Below, piece by piece: positions 1-8,357 of a stretch of 33,347 nt of DNA. Both the position numbers and the translations under genes were made by a program. The notes beneath the pieces are model-generated. The model did not search any database. It was not told the origin of the DNA and saw only the letters and a list, made by a program, of their open reading frames with translations. The DNA is from Desulfatibacillum sp. (GTDB taxonomy: Bacteria; Desulfobacterota; Desulfobacteria; Desulfobacterales; SpSt-501): positions 1 to 33,347 of the forward strand of contig DYEU01000028.1 in NCBI GenBank assembly GCA_020725555.1, in the 5' to 3' direction. Position 1 is the stretch's first letter. Each line of letters opens with the position of its first letter.

Positions 1-2
1 AA

Positions 3-152
3 TGGCTCACCATGCGCCGATGGCTCGAGGCCAACCCGGACGACGAGTTGGCCGAAGAGGTCCGGGCTAAACTGAGCTCGGAGCCGGTGCGCTACGCCAC
101 CTACACGCGTGAATACCTGGGCTGGGGCGTGTTCGCTCTGATGGCGCGGTGA
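3..152 (+). CDS. 3' end of an unidentified protein (N-terminus outside window)
   Basis: An open frame enters from the left edge and ends at TGA 150-152, giving about 49 residues that finish in ...EYLGWGVFALMAR. The acidic, Leu/Ala/Arg-rich composition and the codon pattern fit real coding sequence. An internal ATG at 12 exists, but it has no Shine-Dalgarno sequence, so I read this as the tail of a longer gene. The closing YxREYLGWGVFxL pattern faintly recalls the last strand of class I SAM-dependent methyltransferases. That is only an impression and no function is claimed. Confidence 0.5.
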   Translation, partial: WLTMRRWLEANPDDELAEEVRAKLSSEPVRYATYTREYLGWGVFALMAR

Positions 153-512
153 TCAGTGATGCCATGCGGCCAAGATGGGGAAATGTGTCATATCGGCGCT
201 TTCGCCTTGCAGGAAACGGGCCGTGAGCCGTCTCGATATGCAGACGGCCTGGCACACCGGTCTCCAGCCGGGTTTCCTGGAAGTCGGGGATGATGGGTTT
301 GACCGCCTCTCTCCAATGGGTGGCCGGGGAAATTTCCGGACTCGGTATGGCCTTGGCGACCCGAACAGCCGCTTTCAAGCGGAGCCTCTCACGGAGGCGG
401 ATCCGGCCGAGCAGCCGGTGCTGCCCATCCATCCCCCCGTCGCCCAGGTGAGAAAGGGGGCGAGGGGCTGCGGCGTGCGGGCGCGCGCGGGGGGGGTGAG
501 GAGCCGCCGGAG
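153..512. other. Gene-free stretch upstream of nfo
   Basis: About 360 bases separate the partial gene from nfo. Open frames exist on both strands (minus 432-67 and plus 175-516). Neither has a Shine-Dalgarno sequence nor a recognisable domain, and the minus frame runs through the end of the upstream gene. The minus-strand frame has a somewhat protein-like middle (around 190-320), so a decayed gene is possible. The last 15 bases hold the GAGGAG ribosome site of nfo (498-503). Confidence 0.4.
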
Positions 513-1355
513 ATGAAATGCATCGGGGCCCATGTGAGCGCCGCGGGCGGGGTGCAGAACGCGCCGCTCAACGCGGGCCGGATCGGGGCGACCGCCTTCG
601 CCCTGTTCACCAAGAACCAGCGGCAATGGCGGGCCAAGGCGCTTGCCGCAGAGGAGATTCGGGCCTTCCAGGAAAACTGCCGCCGGCAGGGGTTTGGCCC
701 GCGGCAGATCCTCGCCCACGCAAGCTACCTCATCAACCTCGGCCACCCCGACCGGGAGGGGCTCGAGAAGTCGCGCGCAGCCTTGATCGACGAGATGCGA
801 CGTTGCCGCGAACTCGGGCTGCTCGCCCTCAACATCCACCCCGGAAGCCGCCTCGGCCGCATTACCGAGGAGGAATGCCTCTCCCGCATCGCCCGGTCGA
901 TCAGCCTCGCCCTGGAGGAGGTCCCCGAGGTGAGCGTCGTGATCGAAAACACGGCCGGGCAGGGCGGACACGTCGGCCATCGCTTCGAGCACCTCGCCGC
1001 CGTCCTCGAGCGCGTCGCCGATCGCTCGCGGGTTCGGGTCTGCCTCGACACCTGCCACGCCTTCGCCGCGGGATACGACCTGGCGAGCGCCGAGGGCTAT
1101 GCGGAGACGTTGGCCCGCTTCGAGGCGGTGGTGGGGTTTTCCTGTCTCGCGGGACTTCACCTCAACGACAGCCGAAACGCCCTGGGCAGCCGAGTCGACC
1201 GCCATGCCGGCATCGGGCAGGGGGCGCTCGGGCTCGAGGCCTTCCGCCGCATCATGAGGGACCCGCGTTTCGACGGCATCCCCCTCATCCTCGAGACGCC
1301 GGACCCGGACCGCTGGCCCGAGGAGATCCGCCTGCTCCGGGAATTGGCAAAATAG
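513..1355 (+). CDS. nfo: Endonuclease IV (deoxyribonuclease IV, AP endonuclease)
   Basis: This 280-residue protein has the length of the Nfo family (E. coli about 285). Endonuclease IV cuts 5' of abasic sites and clears 3' blocking groups in base-excision repair, using three zinc ions in a TIM barrel. All nine zinc ligands are present at the family positions: H69, H109, E145, D179, H182, H216, D229, H231 and E261, in the motifs NIHPGS, ENTAGQG, LDTCH, HLNDS, DRHAGIG and LETP. The ATG at 513 is supported by GAGGAG at 498-503. The TAG stop at 1353 is formed by the start of a dispersed repeat (1354-1377), so the last codons may have been trimmed by repeat insertion. The N-terminal AHVSAAGG signature is intact. 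The gene appears to stand alone, and identification is secure. Confidence 0.97.
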   Translation: MKCIGAHVSAAGGVQNAPLNAGRIGATAFALFTKNQRQWRAKALAAEEIRAFQENCRRQGFGPRQILAHASYLINLGHPDREGLEKSRAALIDEMRRCRELGLLALNIHPGSRLGRITEEECLSRIARSISLALEEVPEVSVVIENTAGQGGHVGHRFEHLAAVLERVADRSRVRVCLDTCHAFAAGYDLASAEGYAETLARFEAVVGFSCLAGLHLNDSRNALGSRVDRHAGIGQGALGLEAFRRIMRDPRFDGIPLILETPDPDRWPEEIRLLRELAK

Positions 1356-1377
1356 GGGACGTTGATTGTTTTATTGG
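1354..1377 (+). repeat. Dispersed GGGGACGT repeat, solo copy A
   Basis: A 24-base word starting AGGGGACGTTGATTG and ending TTTTATTGG overlaps the nfo stop codon: TAG is 1353-1355 and the repeat begins at 1354. It matches copy B (6405-6428) at 23 of 24 positions. It shares its first eight bases with the inverted-repeat copies at 8202 and 9871. No inverted partner is visible nearby. I infer a REP or MITE-like dispersed element. Confidence 0.7.
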
Positions 1378-1830
1378 CATGTCGCCTCGCCCGCGGCTTG
1401 CGGACGTGCGCGACTTGTGCGAAAAGACCACGATCCGGGCCGCTTCCGGCCAGGGCGCAGCCGAAGATCGGGGGCCTGAGCCCGGCCGGCCGGGTTGTTG
1501 CGATGAAAAGAAACCGCCCCCGGTGCGGCGCGCCGCCTCGCCCCGGGTTTGGCGCCGCAAGGGACCCCGCCTTCAGCGCGTCGGCCGGGGGAGGCCGTGC
1601 CGGCCGGACGTTCGGGCCGGCGGCGGAGGACTTGCGGCTTTCGGCTCTGCAGGCGGCGGGCGCAAGCAGGGGGCGGCTCGGGGACGACGATGGCCCTCAT
1701 GGCGGGGCAAGGCGTGGGCCAAGCCTTCCGGCGGCCTGCGCCTCTTGACCTCCGACACCGGGTGCAAACGGGGCGGCCGCGTGCCTTCGCTGCCAGCGGG
1801 GGGGGCCGCCGGAAGGCCTCAGGGGGGGAT
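1378..1830. other. Gene-free GC-rich stretch before the TRAP operon
   Basis: About 450 bases follow repeat copy A. Several overlapping open frames occur on both strands, but they are Arg/Pro/Ala/Gly-rich, lack Shine-Dalgarno sequences and carry no motif, which is typical of random GC-rich sequence. Only the last ten bases are clearly functional: AGGGGGGG at 1821-1828 serves the cupin gene. I see no convincing promoter for the downstream operon. Confidence 0.5.
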
Positions 1831-2196
1831 ATGGTCATCCAACGCGAAGAGATGAAGCTTGAGCGGCGCGAGCCCTTTGCCGGCGGCAGAGGGGGCGGGA
1901 CGCTCCGCCACGCCATCCCCCCGGGGGCCTCCATTCCCGGCAGCCGCTTCCGCCTGGTCAGCCAGGTGGCGCTCGACCCGGGGGCGGAGATCGGCGAGCA
2001 CGTCCACGCCGACAACGAGGAGATCTACTGGGTGCTCTCCGGCTCAGGGGTCTTCCGGGACGACGGCCGCGAGGTGCCCGCCCGCCCCGGGGATGTGATT
2101 CTCACCCGGCGGGGGCATGCACACGGGTTGCGGAATACGGGCGGCGAACCCCTGGTTTTCCTGGCCGTGGTCGCCGGCGAGCCCGCCCCCGAGTGA
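1831..2196 (+). CDS. Small single-domain cupin protein
   Basis: This 121-residue single-domain cupin covers both conserved motifs. Motif 1 is G-x5-HxH-x3,4-E, seen as GAEIGEHVHADNEE with H57, H59 and E63/E64. Motif 2 is PGDVILTRRGHAHGLRNTG with H98 as the last metal ligand. Small cupins of this kind bind a divalent metal and act as sugar isomerases, small-molecule dioxygenases or ligand sensors; the sequence does not say which. The chosen ATG (1831) has AGGGGGGG just upstream, and longer in-frame starts give low-complexity N-termini. It sits 32 bases before dctP in the same direction, so it may process or sense the solute imported by the TRAP transporter. That link is inference. Confidence 0.85.
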   Translation: MVIQREEMKLERREPFAGGRGGGTLRHAIPPGASIPGSRFRLVSQVALDPGAEIGEHVHADNEEIYWVLSGSGVFRDDGREVPARPGDVILTRRGHAHGLRNTGGEPLVFLAVVAGEPAPE

Positions 2197-2228
2197 ACGG
2201 CGACCCGCCGATCGAAAGGAGGCATGGC

Positions 2229-3206
2229 ATGAGGCGTTTTTCGGTTGTCGCAATGCTCGTTTTGTGGGGTTGTCTCGTTTCATTCCCCGCCGCGCAGGCG
2301 CAGACGGTGATCAAGATCGGCCATGTGCTCAATGCCGACCATGTCTGGCACACCTGCCTCACCGGATTTGCCGACGAGGTCGGAAAGGCCACCCAAGGCC
2401 GCGTCGCGGTCCGGATCTACCCGGGGAGCCAGCTCGGCAACGAAAAAGACATGATCGAAGGGATGACGCTTCAGACCGCGGACGGCGGCCTGATCGGCGG
2501 GGGCTCCTTCCAGTCGATCGAGCCCAAATTCGGGATCGAGGCCTTGCCCTACGCCTGGCCGACCCACGAGGCGGCCTACCGCGCCCTGGACGGCGAGCTC
2601 GGCGCCCTGCTGCTCAAGGCGCTCGCCAACAAGGGGATCGTCGGGCTCGCCTGGTGGGAGAACGGCTTCCGCCACATCACCAACAACAAGCGCCCCATCG
2701 TGAAGCCGGAGGACCTCAAGGGGTTGAAGATCCGGGTGACGCCCGACAAGATGCGGCTGGACACCTTCAAGACCCTCGGCGCCTCCCCCGTGCCGATCAA
2801 CTTCGGGGAGCTCTACACGGCGCTGCAGCAGGGGGTGGTGGACGGGCAGGAGAACCCCTTCGCCATCATCTACTCGAGCGCCTTCTACGAGGTGCAGAAG
2901 TACCTCTCCCTGAGCGGCCACATCTGGGGCTCCGCGCTGCTCTGCGTGAACGCCTCCGTGTGGAAGAAGGTTTCGCCCGAGGACCAGGCGACCGTCATGA
3001 AGCTTGCCGCCAAATGGCGCGACGAGGAGCGCCGCCTCACCGTGGCGCAGGAGAACGACTTTCTGGAGAAGCTCAAGCAGAAGGGCATGCAGGTCAACGA
3101 GACCGACAAGGCCGCCTTCAAGAACGCCGTGAAGAGCGTCTGGGCGGAATACGAGGGCGTTTTCGGAAAAGACCTGATGAACCTCGTCGAACGCTACGGG
3201 AAATAG
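2229..3206 (+). CDS. dctP: TRAP transporter solute-binding protein (DctP family)
   Basis: This 325-residue periplasmic binding protein belongs to a tripartite ATP-independent (TRAP) transporter. It captures a carboxylate-type solute and delivers it to the DctQ/DctM permease. Residues 1-25 form a Sec signal peptide (MRRF, hydrophobic core, AQA cleavage). The mature part begins with the family opening TVIKIGHVL. The DctP signature is clear: DLKGLKIRV, with the arginine that usually pairs with the ligand carboxylate, then PVPINFGELYTALQQGVVDG and QENP. ATG 2229 is preceded by AAAGGAGG (2215-2222), which decides against the longer frame starting at 2193. It lies between a cupin and dctQ in one operon. 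The substrate cannot be assigned from sequence alone; dicarboxylates, sialic acid, sugar acids or oxo acids are all possible. Confidence 0.95.
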   Translation: MRRFSVVAMLVLWGCLVSFPAAQAQTVIKIGHVLNADHVWHTCLTGFADEVGKATQGRVAVRIYPGSQLGNEKDMIEGMTLQTADGGLIGGGSFQSIEPKFGIEALPYAWPTHEAAYRALDGELGALLLKALANKGIVGLAWWENGFRHITNNKRPIVKPEDLKGLKIRVTPDKMRLDTFKTLGASPVPINFGELYTALQQGVVDGQENPFAIIYSSAFYEVQKYLSLSGHIWGSALLCVNASVWKKVSPEDQATVMKLAAKWRDEERRLTVAQENDFLEKLKQKGMQVNETDKAAFKNAVKSVWAEYEGVFGKDLMNLVERYGK

Positions 3207-3233
3207 AGACCGGTGGGCGGCGGCCGCGGCAAG

Positions 3234-3689
3234 ATGTTCGGGGCCCTCCTCCGGGCGGTCGACTTCCTGATCGCGGCCGCCGTCGTCTTGACCTGCATCG
3301 AGGTGTTGGTGGAGGTCGCGTTCCGGTACCTGTTTCACCTCCCCCTGCCCTGGGGGGCGGAGCTGTCCCAGACGCTTCTGGTCTGGGTCACCTTCGTCGG
3401 CGCGGCATCGGCGCTGGCGCGCGGCGAGCACATGGCGATCGGGCTCGCCGTCCAGAGGATCCCATCGCCGCGGCTGCGGGAAATCGTCCGGGTGACCGGC
3501 CGGCTCGCCGTTCTGGGGTTCCTCGGCCTGGGGGTCTGGGCCGGGGTCCTGGTGACCCGGAGGACCTGGGCGCTGCAGACGACGGCGCTCCAGATCCCGG
3601 CCGGCGTTCTTTACCTCGCCTTCCCCGTGGGCTGCCTGCTCATGTCGCTCATCGTTCTGCGGGAGCTTTCCCGGGGCGGAAAGGAGTGA
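3234..3689 (+). CDS. dctQ: TRAP transporter small permease (DctQ family)
   Basis: This protein of about 151 residues has four hydrophobic segments, the layout of the small membrane subunit of TRAP transporters. Typical family features are an N-terminal first helix, VEVAFRYLF, then PWGAELSQTLLVWVTFVGAA and ARGEHM in the middle. It partners DctM in the cytoplasmic membrane and is needed for sodium-driven uptake. I chose ATG 3234 because the family usually starts a few residues before the first helix. GTG 3213 would add seven glycine-rich residues, and neither start has a strong Shine-Dalgarno sequence. The gene follows dctP by 27 bases and precedes dctM by 9. Confidence 0.9.
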   Translation: MFGALLRAVDFLIAAAVVLTCIEVLVEVAFRYLFHLPLPWGAELSQTLLVWVTFVGAASALARGEHMAIGLAVQRIPSPRLREIVRVTGRLAVLGFLGLGVWAGVLVTRRTWALQTTALQIPAGVLYLAFPVGCLLMSLIVLRELSRGGKE

Positions 3690-3698
3690 CCCCCCCGC

Positions 3699-4973
3699 AT
3701 GGTCACGCTCTTGACCGTCATGGCCGTGACCCTCCTGATGGGGGTCCCGGTCGCCTTTTCGATTGCGATCTCGGGGGTGTTCTACCTCCTCGTCGAGTCC
3801 TCGGTGCCCGTGCTCGTCTTCGCCCAGCGCATGGTGGTCGGGGTCGACTCCTTCACCCTTCTGGCCATCCCCCTGTTTCTCCTGGCCGGGGCCCTCATGG
3901 CGGAAGGGGGGATCACGCCGCGCATCATGCGTCTTGCGGCGGCCTGCGTGGGGCACATCCCGGGCGGCCTGGCGGTGGTGATGGTCCTTTCGTGCATGCT
4001 CTTCGGCGCCATCTCCGGCTCCGGCGTGGCCGATGTGGCCGCCATCGGCTCGATCATGCTGCCGGCGATGAAAAGCCAGGGTTACCGGCCGGCCTTCTGC
4101 GCGGCGCTTCTCGGCTGTGCCGGATCCCTCGGCACCATCATCCCGCCGAGCATCGTGATGGTGGTGCTGGGGGTGAGCATGGGGGTTTCCATCGGCAAGC
4201 TCTTCCTGGGGGGGATCCTGCCCGGCATCCTGGCCGGCGGGGCCCTGATGGGGATCTCCTACGTTTTCTCCGTCCGCGAAAACTACCCGCGGCTCGAGCG
4301 GGCTTCGGGCAAGGAGATCCTCGAGGCCCTGCGGGGGGCGCTCCTTCCTCTTCTCACCCCGGCGATCATCATCGGCGGGATCGTCCAGGGCGTCTTCACG
4401 GCCACGGAGGCGGGGGCGGTGGCCGTTCTGTACGCCTTCCTCCTTGCGGTCTTCGTCTACCGCAAAGTCACCCTGCGGCGGTTTTTCGCGGTCTGCCTCG
4501 AGGTGGGGCGCACCAGCGCGGTCGTGCTGTTCATCATCGCCGCGGCGGGTCTCTTCGGGTGGATCCTGACGGCGGAGGACATCCCGCAGAAAGTGGCCAC
4601 CGTTTTGCTCTCCCTCTCCCGGGAGCCCTGGGCCCTGCTGATGCTCTTCAACCTGCTGCTCATCCTCTTGGGGATGTTCATGGAGACCATCGCCATCATT
4701 TTGATCGTGGTCCCGATCTTTTTCCCCATCCTGCAGCAGGTCGGCGTGGACCCGATCCATTTCGGGGTCATGGTTTGCGTGAACCTGGCGGTGGGGGCGA
4801 ACACGCCGCCTCTGGGCGTGGATTTGCTGGCCGCGTGCAAGATCGCCGGGATCCCCTACGAAGACTCGTTCCGCTACATCCTGCCTTTCGTCGGGGCCAT
4901 GGTCGTGGCGCTCGCCCTGATCGTCGCTTTCCCCCCCCTGGTGACGGGGATCCCGGACTGGGTCATGCGCTAG
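3699..4973 (+). CDS. dctM: TRAP transporter large permease (DctM family)
   Basis: This 424-residue integral membrane protein has about twelve hydrophobic segments. It is the transport subunit that moves the solute with sodium ions. Family hallmarks are visible: GVDSFTLLAIPLFLLAGALM near residues 50-70, ISGSGVADVAAIGSIMLPAM around 105-125, the inner repeat near ATEAGAVAVLY, and the C-terminal VNLAVGANTPPLGVDLL. The start at 3699 has AAGGAG at 3681-3686, overlapping the dctQ stop. With dctP and dctQ it makes a complete transporter. A secreted protein of unknown role follows 22 bases later and may share the transcript. Confidence 0.96.
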   Translation: MVTLLTVMAVTLLMGVPVAFSIAISGVFYLLVESSVPVLVFAQRMVVGVDSFTLLAIPLFLLAGALMAEGGITPRIMRLAAACVGHIPGGLAVVMVLSCMLFGAISGSGVADVAAIGSIMLPAMKSQGYRPAFCAALLGCAGSLGTIIPPSIVMVVLGVSMGVSIGKLFLGGILPGILAGGALMGISYVFSVRENYPRLERASGKEILEALRGALLPLLTPAIIIGGIVQGVFTATEAGAVAVLYAFLLAVFVYRKVTLRRFFAVCLEVGRTSAVVLFIIAAAGLFGWILTAEDIPQKVATVLLSLSREPWALLMLFNLLLILLGMFMETIAIILIVVPIFFPILQQVGVDPIHFGVMVCVNLAVGANTPPLGVDLLAACKIAGIPYEDSFRYILPFVGAMVVALALIVAFPPLVTGIPDWVMR

Positions 4974-4995
4974 CGCCTTTTAGGAGAGGTCGGGG

Positions 4996-6402
4996 ATGAA
5001 GGGGTCGGTCGGTCGATTCCGTGCGGCCGCGGGGGATCGCCGGAAGAGCCGATGGGTCCAAGCCGCGCTCGCCATGCTCTCCCCCGTCTTCTTTGCGGCA
5101 GGGCGCCCCCCGTCTTTGCATGCCGCAGAAGAGTGCTGGGCGGCCACCCTGCGCGTGACGGTCGAAGAAACCGCGGCGACCGAGGGGCGAAGCCGAGGGG
5201 AGGCCTACCGCAGCGACCATCGGGCGCGCGCCGCGGGTGAGGTCTCTTTCCTCACCGGCGCCGGCGAGACGGCCGTCGTGCACAAGAGCCTCCAGGGTGC
5301 CTGGGAGGGGACGAGCCACCGGGAGACCTCCTGCGTGGTCTACGAGGGGAAGACGACGGGGACCCTGACGGAAGGGGTGACCCGCGAGGGGAAAACTCAC
5401 ACCGCCTTCTGGGCCCTCACCCTGGAGGGCCGCTCGTCGGTCAAACCCCTGAAGGGGTGCATGCAGGAGCCCATCCCCCCCGTTGCGGGGTCGGAGGAAC
5501 GGGTCGACCCCCGCTTTCACGACATCGTTCACCCGAGCCTCGGCAGGATCGTTTCGCTTTGCAAGCAGGCCCGTTCGTCGCCGGCGCTCGGCGAATGCCG
5601 CACGGCCGAGGGGGAGATCTCGGGCCATCTCACGGAGAGCTCTTCCCGCGCCGGAGAGCGCCCCGAGAAGAAGCCCGGCGGGTCGAGCCACGAGTTCACG
5701 ACCCGCTACGAGTGGTCGGCGAAGCGGGTCCCTTGCGGCTGCGGGGCCGCCGTCGTCCATACCGAGGGAGAGGTGCGGCTGAACGGCCGGCCGGTGGCGG
5801 GCAAGGTCGAGTTCAACCTGAGCGGGGCGGTGCTCGAGACGATCGGCAGGAGCCGGGTCGTGATCGAGACCCCCGAGGGCCTGCAATTGAACCTCGGCCC
5901 CCGAACGCGGATGGATTTGAGCGGCATCTGCCGGGAGATCGAGGAGGAAAAGCAGAAGATCCTCCCCCGGCTCTTCAAGCACCTCAGCGGCAGCTTTTAC
6001 CTCGTCGTGAAAGGCCTGGCCGGAGGCCCCCCCTTCGGCTGGAACCTCAGCGCGGCTTCCGGCATCCGCGGGGAAATCCGGCGCGAGGGGGTTTTGCTGG
6101 CCGGCGCGGGGTGGTTTCCCGGGATGGTCTCGGCCCCCGTTCTGCGGCTTGGGCCGCGGGATGACGGCCAGGGCCCGTCCCTCGACGAGGCCGCGGCCCG
6201 GGAGGCGCAGGCGGTCGTCTTTTGCGACTACCGGCCGGAGGAGGGGGGGCTGCTGATCGAGGTGCTCCGCGGAAGCCTCCGGCTCACCGATTCCGCGGGA
6301 GCCGAGGCCCTCCTCCGGCAGGGGGAGGCGTGGCGCAAGCGCTGGTCGCCCCAGGCCGCCGCCGCGGACTTCAAGACGATCGCGGCCGTGGTGCAATGGT
6401 AA
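4996..6402 (+). CDS. Secreted FecR-like protein of unknown function
   Basis: This 468-residue protein has a long basic N-terminus and a signal-peptide-like segment ending near residue 43 (SLHA before AEECW), so it is probably exported. A central stretch (about 255-315) runs GEVRLNGRPV, ETIGRSRVVIETPEG and LNLGPRTRMDL. This has the repeating beta pattern of FecR-type domains, in which a value is set, tested for polarity and compared. Several cysteines (for example CGCG, and two near residues 110 and 150) may form disulfides. A second beta-rich segment near the end (VLRGSLRLTDSAG, LLRQGEAWRKRWS) repeats the FecR-like theme. The start has AGGAGAGG at 4982-4989. No matching sigma factor or receptor lies nearby, so a signalling role like that of E. 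coli FecR is not supported. Repeat copy B begins two bases after the stop. Confidence 0.75.
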   Translation: MKGSVGRFRAAAGDRRKSRWVQAALAMLSPVFFAAGRPPSLHAAEECWAATLRVTVEETAATEGRSRGEAYRSDHRARAAGEVSFLTGAGETAVVHKSLQGAWEGTSHRETSCVVYEGKTTGTLTEGVTREGKTHTAFWALTLEGRSSVKPLKGCMQEPIPPVAGSEERVDPRFHDIVHPSLGRIVSLCKQARSSPALGECRTAEGEISGHLTESSSRAGERPEKKPGGSSHEFTTRYEWSAKRVPCGCGAAVVHTEGEVRLNGRPVAGKVEFNLSGAVLETIGRSRVVIETPEGLQLNLGPRTRMDLSGICREIEEEKQKILPRLFKHLSGSFYLVVKGLAGGPPFGWNLSAASGIRGEIRREGVLLAGAGWFPGMVSAPVLRLGPRDDGQGPSLDEAAAREAQAVVFCDYRPEEGGLLIEVLRGSLRLTDSAGAEALLRQGEAWRKRWSPQAAAADFKTIAAVVQW

Positions 6403-6404
6403 AA

Positions 6405-6428
6405 AGGGGACGTTCATTGTTTTATTGG
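6405..6428 (+). repeat. Dispersed GGGGACGT repeat, solo copy B
   Basis: This second copy of the 24-base word differs from copy A by one base (GTTCATTG instead of GTTGATTG). It lies immediately after the TAA stop (6400-6402) of the upstream gene and 62 bases before rmuC. The flanks of copies A and B are unrelated, which is what a dispersed element would give. Confidence 0.7.
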
Positions 6429-6490
6429 TTCAGCGGCGCAGGCCCGTCTCCGGCGCCGCAAGGGGCGCGGCGGGTGCCGCGGGGGTGGCG

Positions 6491-8038
6491 ATGAGCTTCT
6501 CCGGGGTGGAACTTCTCCTGGCTGCCGGGCTGGCTGCGGCGATCCTCGGCGTTTTTCTGCTGATTTGGCTTGTTTTGCGCGGGAAAGGTCGCGACGCGGC
6601 AGCCTATGAGAGCGGATTGCGCGCGCTCGAGCAGCAACACGAGCGCCTCGAGCGCATCCTGCGCGAGGAGATGGCCCGGAACCGGGAGGAGGAGGCGGCG
6701 TCCGCTCTGCGGATGCGCCAGGAGTTCGCCGGTGCGATCCGGAATTTCGGGGATGGCCTGCAGCGGCAGCTTGAGCGCCTGGTCCGGGCCCTGGCGGAAA
6801 GGCACGATCTGCTCCGCGGCGTCGTCGAGGAGCGGCTGGCGCGGATGCACCAGGAGGCGGCCGGGGGGCTCGAGCGCCTGCAGGAGGCGTTCTCCGGCGC
6901 AAGCGGCCGCATGCGCGAGGAAACGGGGCTCGCCCTCAAATCCTTCAACGATTCGCTGCTCAAGGCGCTGGCGGCGATGGGCGAACTCCAGAAGGCGGAG
7001 TTTTCGGCGTTCGCAGCCGAGCTCGCCCGGGTTTCCGAGGCGGGCGCGCGGCGGGTCGAGGCCCTCCGGCAGGCGGTCGAGGAGCAGCTCGTCGCCATCC
7101 AGGGGGAAAACCGCAGCCGGCTCGAGGAGATGCGCCGCACCGTGGAGGAAAAACTCGAGGGGACCCTGGAGAAACGCCTGGGCGAGTCCTTCCGGCAGGT
7201 GAGCGAACGGCTGGAGCAAGTGCACCGCGGGCTGGGGGAGATGCACACGCTCGCCGCCGGTGTGGGGGACCTGAAGCGGATGCTCGCCAACGTGAAGACC
7301 CGCGGGACGTGGGGCGAGGTCCAGCTCGGGGCGATGCTGGCCGAGGTGCTTTCTCCGGAGCAGGTGGCCGAGAACGTCGCCACCCGGGAAGGGGGCGAGC
7401 GGGTGGAGTTCGCGGTCCGGCTGCCGGGGCGCGGGGAGGGGGAGAAGCCGGTGCTGCTGCCGATCGACGCGAAATTTCCCCTCGAAGACTACCTGCGATT
7501 GACGGACGCGCAGGAGCGCGCGGATCCCCCCGCGGTGGAGGAGGCCTCGCGCGGCTTGGAGGCGCGCATCCGGCAGTGTGCCGCCGACATCGCGCGCAAG
7601 TACCTGAACCCGCCGCGGACGACCGATTTTGCGATCCTTTTTTTGCCGACCGAGGGCCTCTTCGCCGAGGTCCTCCGCCGGCCCGGCCTTGCCGAGTCGA
7701 TCCAGAGGGCGAACCGGGTGGTCATCGCCGGCCCCACGACCCTCTGGTCCATTCTCACCAGCCTTCAGGTCGGGTTCCGCACGCTGGCCATCCAGAAACG
7801 CTCAAGCGAGGTTTGGAGGCTTCTGGCCGCGGTCAAGGCCGAGTGGGGTCGCTACGGGGAGATCCTGCAACGGGTGCAGAAGAAGCTGCACGAGGCCTCG
7901 AGCACGATCGAGCAGGCCGAGCGGCGAACCCGGGCGATCGGCAGCCGGCTGCGGGAAGTCGAGGAGCTGCCGGAGGCCGAGGCGCAGGGGCTGCTCGGGC
8001 TTGAAGCCCGTGATGCCCCGGATAATCACGAGCGGTAG
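6491..8038 (+). CDS. rmuC: RmuC family DNA recombination protein
   Basis: This 515-residue protein has the RmuC layout. Residues 6-29 form one membrane-spanning helix, about 35-255 is a long Glu/Arg/Leu-rich coiled coil, and the RmuC nuclease-like domain follows at about 255-480. Conserved stretches include GTWGEVQLGAMLAEVL, PIDAKFPLEDYLRL, FLPTEGLFAEVLRRP, GPTTLWSILTSLQVG and LAIQKRSSEVW. E. coli RmuC limits inversion of short inverted repeats, and the fold resembles restriction endonucleases. The start is placed at ATG 6491, right before the hydrophobic helix. A longer frame from 6425 runs into repeat copy B and adds a low-complexity leader. The Shine-Dalgarno sequence is weak (GGGGGTGG). 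The presence of a repeat-stability gene next to inverted repeats is noted but may be chance. Confidence 0.95.
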   Translation: MSFSGVELLLAAGLAAAILGVFLLIWLVLRGKGRDAAAYESGLRALEQQHERLERILREEMARNREEEAASALRMRQEFAGAIRNFGDGLQRQLERLVRALAERHDLLRGVVEERLARMHQEAAGGLERLQEAFSGASGRMREETGLALKSFNDSLLKALAAMGELQKAEFSAFAAELARVSEAGARRVEALRQAVEEQLVAIQGENRSRLEEMRRTVEEKLEGTLEKRLGESFRQVSERLEQVHRGLGEMHTLAAGVGDLKRMLANVKTRGTWGEVQLGAMLAEVLSPEQVAENVATREGGERVEFAVRLPGRGEGEKPVLLPIDAKFPLEDYLRLTDAQERADPPAVEEASRGLEARIRQCAADIARKYLNPPRTTDFAILFLPTEGLFAEVLRRPGLAESIQRANRVVIAGPTTLWSILTSLQVGFRTLAIQKRSSEVWRLLAAVKAEWGRYGEILQRVQKKLHEASSTIEQAERRTRAIGSRLREVEELPEAEAQGLLGLEARDAPDNHER

Positions 8039-8357
8039 CGGCTCCAGGACGAAACCCGCGCGGGGGGACGGGTTCGGCAAGCCCCCCCCATGATTCCTTC
8101 CGCCCGGTCGTCGACCCGGACGGCCACCCCCTGTTCGTCAGCCTCGGCTGCGCTGCGGAAACCCCGATGCTTGCGGCGAAGGACAATTAGGGGACGCAAT
8201 TAGGGGACGTCCATTTAGATATCATTTGATGCCGCATAATGATATGCAAATGGACGTCCCCTCCCCTGATTGGGGCTTGATCCGGGTGGCCGGCATCCGG
8301 TAAGCTGGTCCCGTCCACGCCGTCGTTCCCCTGCAACCTCCGGCCCGGAGGTGCGCC
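8039..8357. other. Gene-free stretch with repeat copy C and a short coding-like fragment
   Basis: About 320 bases lie between rmuC and the next gene. At 8089-8190 one frame reads like genuine protein (FRPVVDPDGHPLFVSLG, then a CAAETPMLAAKDN end). It stops at a TAG contributed by the repeat at 8184. It has no start codon or ribosome site, so it may be a gene relic. Repeat copy C fills 8184-8272. GGAG at 8347-8350 serves the downstream gene. Confidence 0.45.
8184..8272. repeat. Inverted repeat element, copy C (composite)
   Basis: The core is a 24-base left arm (8202-8225, AGGGGACGTCCATTTAGAT...) and a 24-base right arm (8239-8262, ...GCAAATGGACGTCCCCT) that are near-perfect inverted repeats around a 13-base spacer. 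The left side carries an exact tandem duplication of CAATTAGGGGACG (8184-8196 and 8197-8209). The right side continues into CCCCTGATTG (8263-8272), which matches the complement of the same word with one change. As RNA or cruciform it would make a long hairpin. It resembles REP/MITE elements; the mobilising enzyme is not in the window. Confidence 0.85.

Noticed and set aside
1362-1748. Possible transposase remnant next to repeat copy A
   Set aside because: None of the frames shows HUH or tyrosine motifs of Y1 transposases; the composition is that of random GC-rich DNA.
2280-4760. Minus-strand open frame of 826 residues across the TRAP genes
   Set aside because: It is the complement of dctP, dctQ and dctM, with a low-complexity Asp/His/Gly composition and no ribosome site.
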